This document shows positions 44,801 through 47,852 of a DNA stretch of 47,852 nt, piece after piece. The stretch is from an uncultured Clostridia bacterium (GTDB lineage Bacteria > Bacillota > Clostridia > Lachnospirales > CAG-274), in the NCBI GenBank assembly GCA_944381435.1, contig CALWLD010000018.1, forward strand, positions 1-47,852, in the 5' to 3' direction. Below the pieces are notes generated by a model. That model ran no database searches, was not told the DNA's origin, and saw only the letters and a program-made list of their open reading frames with translations. Positions within the stretch are counted from its first letter, which is position 1, and each line of letters opens with the position of its first letter. A program made the position numbers and the translations under genes.

Positions 44801-47704
44801 ATCTTGTGGTATTACATCTTGTAAACTTTTTATATTTCTTTCAAAATATGGACTTTCATCTTTTAAATTTTCTACTATCTTTAACTTTTCTTTAACATTA
44901 CCATTTAAATATATAGGCTTTATTTCCCAACCTTTTTCTATATCCCCCTTATCATATTTTAAAGGGTTTAAGTATATTAAATCATCTTTTATAAGCTCAT
45001 CTATTATTTCATTTGTGTCCTTATTTTCATAAAGTGATTTTATATAATCAAAGTTTATGGTAGCATATTTATTAAGTGATAGTATAAGCCCATCTTTTGC
45101 ATTATCTACATTTGTTATTTCTATATTAGGTGCAATAGTTTTTTTATAGAAAAAGTCGCCTTTTTCATATTTACCATCAATTAATTTTTCTAAAGAAGAT
45201 AAAAAATGTACATCATCATCTTCTTTAAATACATTTATATTTTTGCTATCATTTATATAGCCATAATCTTTTACAAAGCTATCATAATAATTATTAAATT
45301 CTTCTAGATTTTTACTAAATGTTTCATCTGCCATATATCTATCTAATTGTATGTCTATTAAATCTTTAGATAAATCTCTTAATTTTATAATAGCTATTAA
45401 CCTGTTTTTATTTCTATTTATACCTATCTTTTCAATGTTAGTATTAGAATGCTTATAATATATATTATCATTATGATAAATATATCTATATGTTCTGTAC
45501 TTTCCATTTTGTAGTAACTCTTCTATTTCATCTGTATTAGTTTCTTCTAATATATCTTCTGTATAAATAGAAATTTCTTTATTTATTATATTTTTAGGTA
45601 AATTTTCTACTGTATCTTGTAAACTTTCCTTAAAATTTTCTCCTACAAAATTTACTGTTAAATCAAATCTATTGTATCTATTTGTTTTGTAGTCAATATT
45701 ACCTAAAATCATTTCAGGGTGTTTTATAAAATAGTTATTTATTCTATTTTCATACTTTAGTTCAGTTGTATTTACCCAATCTGGCTCTTCTTTTCTTTCT
45801 TCTTCTAACTTTTGAAAAAACAAAATATCTGATACAACTTCTGTTCCTGCTAAACTTTTAAAAGCAGTGTTAGGCAATCTTATTGCTCCTATAAGCTCTG
45901 CTTTTTTGGCTATATCTTTTCTAAATGTACTATCCTTTTTATCTAGTGTACCTTTACTTGTTATTACTGCAACTATTCCATTTGGTTTAGTAAGCTCTAT
46001 GCTTTTATTTATAAAATAGTCGTGTATTAAATAGTTGTTTTTGTTGTACTCCTTATCATAAAGGCTATAATCTCCAAAAGGAACATTGCCTACAACTAAA
46101 TCAAAGCTATTTTTGTTAAAATGCTCCTTTTCAAAACCATTTATTTTTATTTTTGCATTAGGATATAATTGTTTTGCTATTCTTCCTGTTAAGCTATCTA
46201 GTTCAACACCTGTAAATTTACTTTCTATTAATTCTGTTGGTAAATTGCCTATAAAATTACCTGTGCCACAAGATGTTTCTAATATTTTAATATTCCCCTG
46301 GTATCCAAAATTTTTAATAGCAGTATACATACTATCAATAATTTCTTTAGGCGTATAATGTGCATTAAGAGTTGATGCTCTTGCCATTTCATACTCTTTA
46401 TCTGTTAAAAGCTCCTTTAATTCAATAGCTTTTTCTCTAATAAATGAGCTTTTTATATCTTCAGGTCTTTCAAAAACTTGAGGTAACCCTCCCCAACCAA
46501 CATAGTTAACTAATATTTCTTTTTCTTCTTCTTTTGCAAACCTTTTTTCACTTTCTATTAAAATAAGTGTTTTTATTGCATCTATATTAGCTTGTATCTT
46601 TTCATTTATAGTTGTTGGGTAAGGTGTTTTTTTATTGTTTAAGTTAAAGTTAGAAAGCAAAAAAGAAGAAGAGTTTTTAACATCTTCTTTCCTATCTTCT
46701 ATATTTTCTTTTGGTTGTTCTAATATTTCTTCTATTTTGTTTTCTTTTTCTAAAACTTGAAACTTATCAATGTTAGGGTCTATTGCTAAACTACTTCCAT
46801 TCTCCCAATTTATATGTATTTGCCCTATATCATCAATTTTTCTAATAGTTCCCTTTAAACCACTAGGCAAACTCTCTCCAACCATTTCCTCTAATATGAT
46901 AGTATTACCTGGCTTATATTCCTTTTTTTCTTTTTTTGTTTTAATATCACTTTCATTCTTGGATAAATCTTCAATAGTTATTTGGTTTTGTTCATTTTTA
47001 TGAGATTTTTCCTTATTTGTTTCAATAGAAAGAGGAACAGCTGTGTACTGTTCCTTCTTTTCATCTGATATTAAATTTCTGTTGTAACTTTTTATATTTT
47101 TTTCTATTTCTAATAAGTCATTTTGTATAGTTAAGCATACATCACTTAATATAGCTCTTTTTTTCATAAAATTTATATCTTTTAAAACAATACCTACTAT
47201 TTTATCTAATTTTTCAAAATCTTTATCCTCAAAATTTATACCTAGTCTGTTAAATTTAGCAAATTTATTTATGTGAAATATAATTTGATTAAATTCATTA
47301 TCATCTGTGTTATTAAGTTTATACTTTTCAAAAAACTCTTCTTTGTTATCTTTTATATTTACAATATCCTTATGTTTATCTTCTTCATATTTCCACAAGT
47401 TTATATTTCTTTGATATGTAGAAGATACATCGAAAACATATTTAAGCCCACTAAATTTAGCATCTTCAAAAAGTCCTATGCCTTTTTCACCTTTTCTTAC
47501 CTGATATTTTATTCTTTTCCAAGTATCATAGTCTGCTACTGCTATTGCATCTTCTTTTTGTGAATATATACATAGTACATCTATAAAACTATATTTATAA
47601 AATTTAGAATAAAATTTTATGAAATTTAAAAACTCTTTACTATCTGTTAATATTTGTTTTAATTTCTTATTAGTTTCTTGCATCAGCTTTTCTTTTTTTG
47701 TCAT
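41870..47704 (-). CDS. ArdC-like / DUF4314 / N6-adenine methylase / SNF2-type helicase protein
   Basis: The 1944-residue protein strings several functions together. Residues about 10-105 match the ArdC-type N domain (FIDVLCIYSQKEDAIAVADYDTW, VRKGEKGIGL), an antirestriction, single-strand-binding fold. About 264-318 is DUF4314 (GLKGTIRKIDDIGQIHINW). About 400-640 is an N6-methylase with motif I ETSCGTGNF (476-484) and motif IV NVPFGDY (540-546). A linker follows. The helicase begins near 1128: Walker A VGAGKT (1154-1159), DEAH (1314-1317) and motif VI QREGRILRQG (1638-1647). Such proteins are common on Firmicutes conjugative elements and may protect and process entering DNA. It ends in an acidic EDFEVEM tail. 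Confidence 0.88.
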   Translation of the reverse strand: MTKKEKLMQETNKKLKQILTDSKEFLNFIKFYSKFYKYSFIDVLCIYSQKEDAIAVADYDTWKRIKYQVRKGEKGIGLFEDAKFSGLKYVFDVSSTYQRNINLWKYEEDKHKDIVNIKDNKEEFFEKYKLNNTDDNEFNQIIFHINKFAKFNRLGINFEDKDFEKLDKIVGIVLKDINFMKKRAILSDVCLTIQNDLLEIEKNIKSYNRNLISDEKKEQYTAVPLSIETNKEKSHKNEQNQITIEDLSKNESDIKTKKEKKEYKPGNTIILEEMVGESLPSGLKGTIRKIDDIGQIHINWENGSSLAIDPNIDKFQVLEKENKIEEILEQPKENIEDRKEDVKNSSSFLLSNFNLNNKKTPYPTTINEKIQANIDAIKTLILIESEKRFAKEEEKEILVNYVGWGGLPQVFERPEDIKSSFIREKAIELKELLTDKEYEMARASTLNAHYTPKEIIDSMYTAIKNFGYQGNIKILETSCGTGNFIGNLPTELIESKFTGVELDSLTGRIAKQLYPNAKIKINGFEKEHFNKNSFDLVVGNVPFGDYSLYDKEYNKNNYLIHDYFINKSIELTKPNGIVAVITSKGTLDKKDSTFRKDIAKKAELIGAIRLPNTAFKSLAGTEVVSDILFFQKLEEERKEEPDWVNTTELKYENRINNYFIKHPEMILGNIDYKTNRYNRFDLTVNFVGENFKESLQDTVENLPKNIINKEISIYTEDILEETNTDEIEELLQNGKYRTYRYIYHNDNIYYKHSNTNIEKIGINRNKNRLIAIIKLRDLSKDLIDIQLDRYMADETFSKNLEEFNNYYDSFVKDYGYINDSKNINVFKEDDDVHFLSSLEKLIDGKYEKGDFFYKKTIAPNIEITNVDNAKDGLILSLNKYATINFDYIKSLYENKDTNEIIDELIKDDLIYLNPLKYDKGDIEKGWEIKPIYLNGNVKEKLKIVENLKDESPYFERNIKSLQDVIPQDVDFADIKIDIGSDLYKVEDMREFAKKLLNLYSYPDIRYNEKSSEWRIYGKGIYTYLATEEYGTNRMGALYIFEKMLNNQEIIVKDETEDIDGRKRYITNKNETIKANEKKLLIEREFEEFIHQNKEIRDRVMKEYNERFNNSINGNFDVELTLPNLSSDIKLRPHQKRAIARSIFSPNNLLLDHQVGAGKTFIMIVSAMENKRLGKANKPLLIVPNNITAQFKNDFYRLYPNANILYADEKSFETKKRKRFLSKIAQNDYDAIIMGQSQFDLLKISKERRIESIGNEIQNIIDEMSELDKNEDRLTIKILERTKKSLEKNLEKLMDSKEESILDFEQLGIDALYVDEAHLYKNLYFTTKLRNIAGINQTASQKALNLKMKIDYIEEIGGKVTFATGTPISNTMAEMYTMQRYLMGDLLREQGIYNFDSWQRIFASTETKLEIAPAGNGFQLKTRFSNFRNIPELMNLYNSVADVVTTEMINLPVPKHTKEVLEAETSEELAIEMTSFGKRAEACKNGKDPREDNMLKIVNEGRYAGLDIRHINEDYPDYEDSKVNLVVNKVYEIYKETMENKSTQVIFSDLSTPKENEFNIYDDIKNKLIEKGIKAEEIAFVHSAKKAKDREAMFEKVRTGDIRVILGSTAKMGAGTNFQNKLIALYHLDTPWRPSDLEQREGRILRQGNENEEVKIFKCITKGSFDAYSWQILEQKQRFITQAKIGAITGREVKDIDDVTLDYAEIKALATGNPKIKRKMEVDTEIEKLKVLETAHRKKQYANEKFLTQEYPKEMERLNKILENLKIDNEYIENLSFNDEDFEITIKGNAYKDKEKAGALLIQVANASNIDDLIGEYKGFKIYSNSTQLSSDIKLKKNTNHRLTLNNGYKKANIDLLDDNLKSCNDRIENIIQKRKKLDIEKEQIEKSYNLPFEHKKTLEDLLKEKMELEKEFEQENKTCVQFEDESIENMENIIENTEDFEVEM

Positions 47705-47764
47705 TTATATCAGCCTTTCTTTTGATACATTATTTCATAATAATATGATAACATAAAAACTATA

Positions 47765-47852
47765 CAAAAAACTCGCAAAAAACTCGCAAAAAACTCGCAA
47801 AAAACTCGCAAAAAACTCGCAAAAAACTCGCAAAAAACTCGCAAAAAACTCG
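47765..47852. repeat. 11-bp tandem repeat array (at least eight copies)
   Basis: Eight perfect copies of CAAAAAACTCG run from 47765 to the last base of the window and may continue. The period is close to one helical turn, so each copy presents the same face. The array lies about 60 bp upstream of the giant helicase gene in the predicted leading region. Iterons, a ParB centromere or a phase-variable promoter element are options. The sequence ending exactly in the array suggests a contig that broke in the repeat. Confidence 0.9.

Larger units (their letters stand above)
7930..47852 (-). mobile_element. Conjugative element with T4SS and Tad pilus (right end not in window)
   Basis: All genes from the S-layer protein to the window end are co-oriented and form one functional set: relaxase, oriT candidate, coupling protein, VirB-like secretion genes, Tad pilus genes, SSB, primase-like protein, ParB-like protein and an ArdC-like/methylase/helicase protein. 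The left boundary is not resolved and is placed after the surface protein near the ISL3 zone. The right boundary lies outside. No integrase, recombinase or plasmid replication initiator is visible, so whether it is an ICE or an integrated plasmid stays open. Confidence 0.75.

Noticed and set aside
41870..47704. Methylase part as a restriction-modification system
   Set aside because: No restriction subunit or specificity domain is present; the domain order matches the methylase/helicase proteins of conjugative elements.
47765..47852. 11-bp array as a CRISPR or satellite of no function
   Set aside because: There are no spacers, so it is not CRISPR; location and helical phasing make a binding-site array more likely than random satellite.

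Overview
The window comes from a very AT-rich, low-GC Gram-positive anaerobe, most likely a member of the Clostridia. Three things point there: an IspH–ribosomal protein S1 fusion, the rpiR / FAD-oxidoreductase / cmk / plsC / ispH-rpsA gene order, and a surface protein with C-terminal S-layer homology domains. Every gene I can support is on the minus strand, so transcription runs from high to low coordinates. All identifications come from reading motifs; no database search was run.

Positions 1-6000 are chromosomal. At the left edge three consensus promoters stand in tandem and point out of the window, an arrangement typical of rRNA operons. Next is a five-gene housekeeping operon: an RpiR-type regulator, an HI0933-family flavoprotein, a chorismate mutase–cytidylate kinase fusion, a PlsC-type acyltransferase and the IspH–S1 fusion. 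Positions 6000-7960 form a junction zone. It holds a duplicated promoter module, a cluster of hairpins, an ISL3-family transposase and an unusual conserved-loop hairpin.

From about 7.9 kb to the right edge the window is one large conjugative element. In transcription order from the right it carries an 11-bp tandem repeat array, a giant ArdC-like/DUF4314/methylase/helicase protein, a ParB-like protein and a TOPRIM primase-like protein. Two unknown genes follow, then an oriT candidate with a recognisable MOBP nic sequence, relaxosome genes and a MobP3-type relaxase. After these come a leucine-rich/DUF3991 protein, a DUF6906-like protein, SSB, the VirD4 coupling protein, VirB2-, VirB6-, VirB3- and VirB4-like components (VirB4 apparently split in two) and a C39-like peptidase. 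A nearly complete Tad (Flp-type) pilus locus then follows directly: receiver-like protein, pilin, A24 peptidase, CpaB, CpaE-like, TadA, TadB, TadC and two TadE-like pseudopilins. Past a palindrome-controlled promoter lie a NERD protein, a Thr-rich membrane protein, a large secreted protein, a PD-(D/E)XK nuclease-like protein and an 1803-residue S-layer-anchored protein.

The most interesting reading is that a conjugation apparatus (type IV secretion) and a Tad pilus travel as one unit with large cell-surface proteins. The pilus may provide the cell contact that a Gram-positive T4SS lacks. The predicted nick polarity sends the primase, ParB and ArdC/methylase genes into the recipient first and the transfer, pilus and surface genes last. 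No integrase was found and the right end of the window falls inside a repeat array, so I cannot say whether the element is an ICE or an integrated plasmid, and neither end is mapped.
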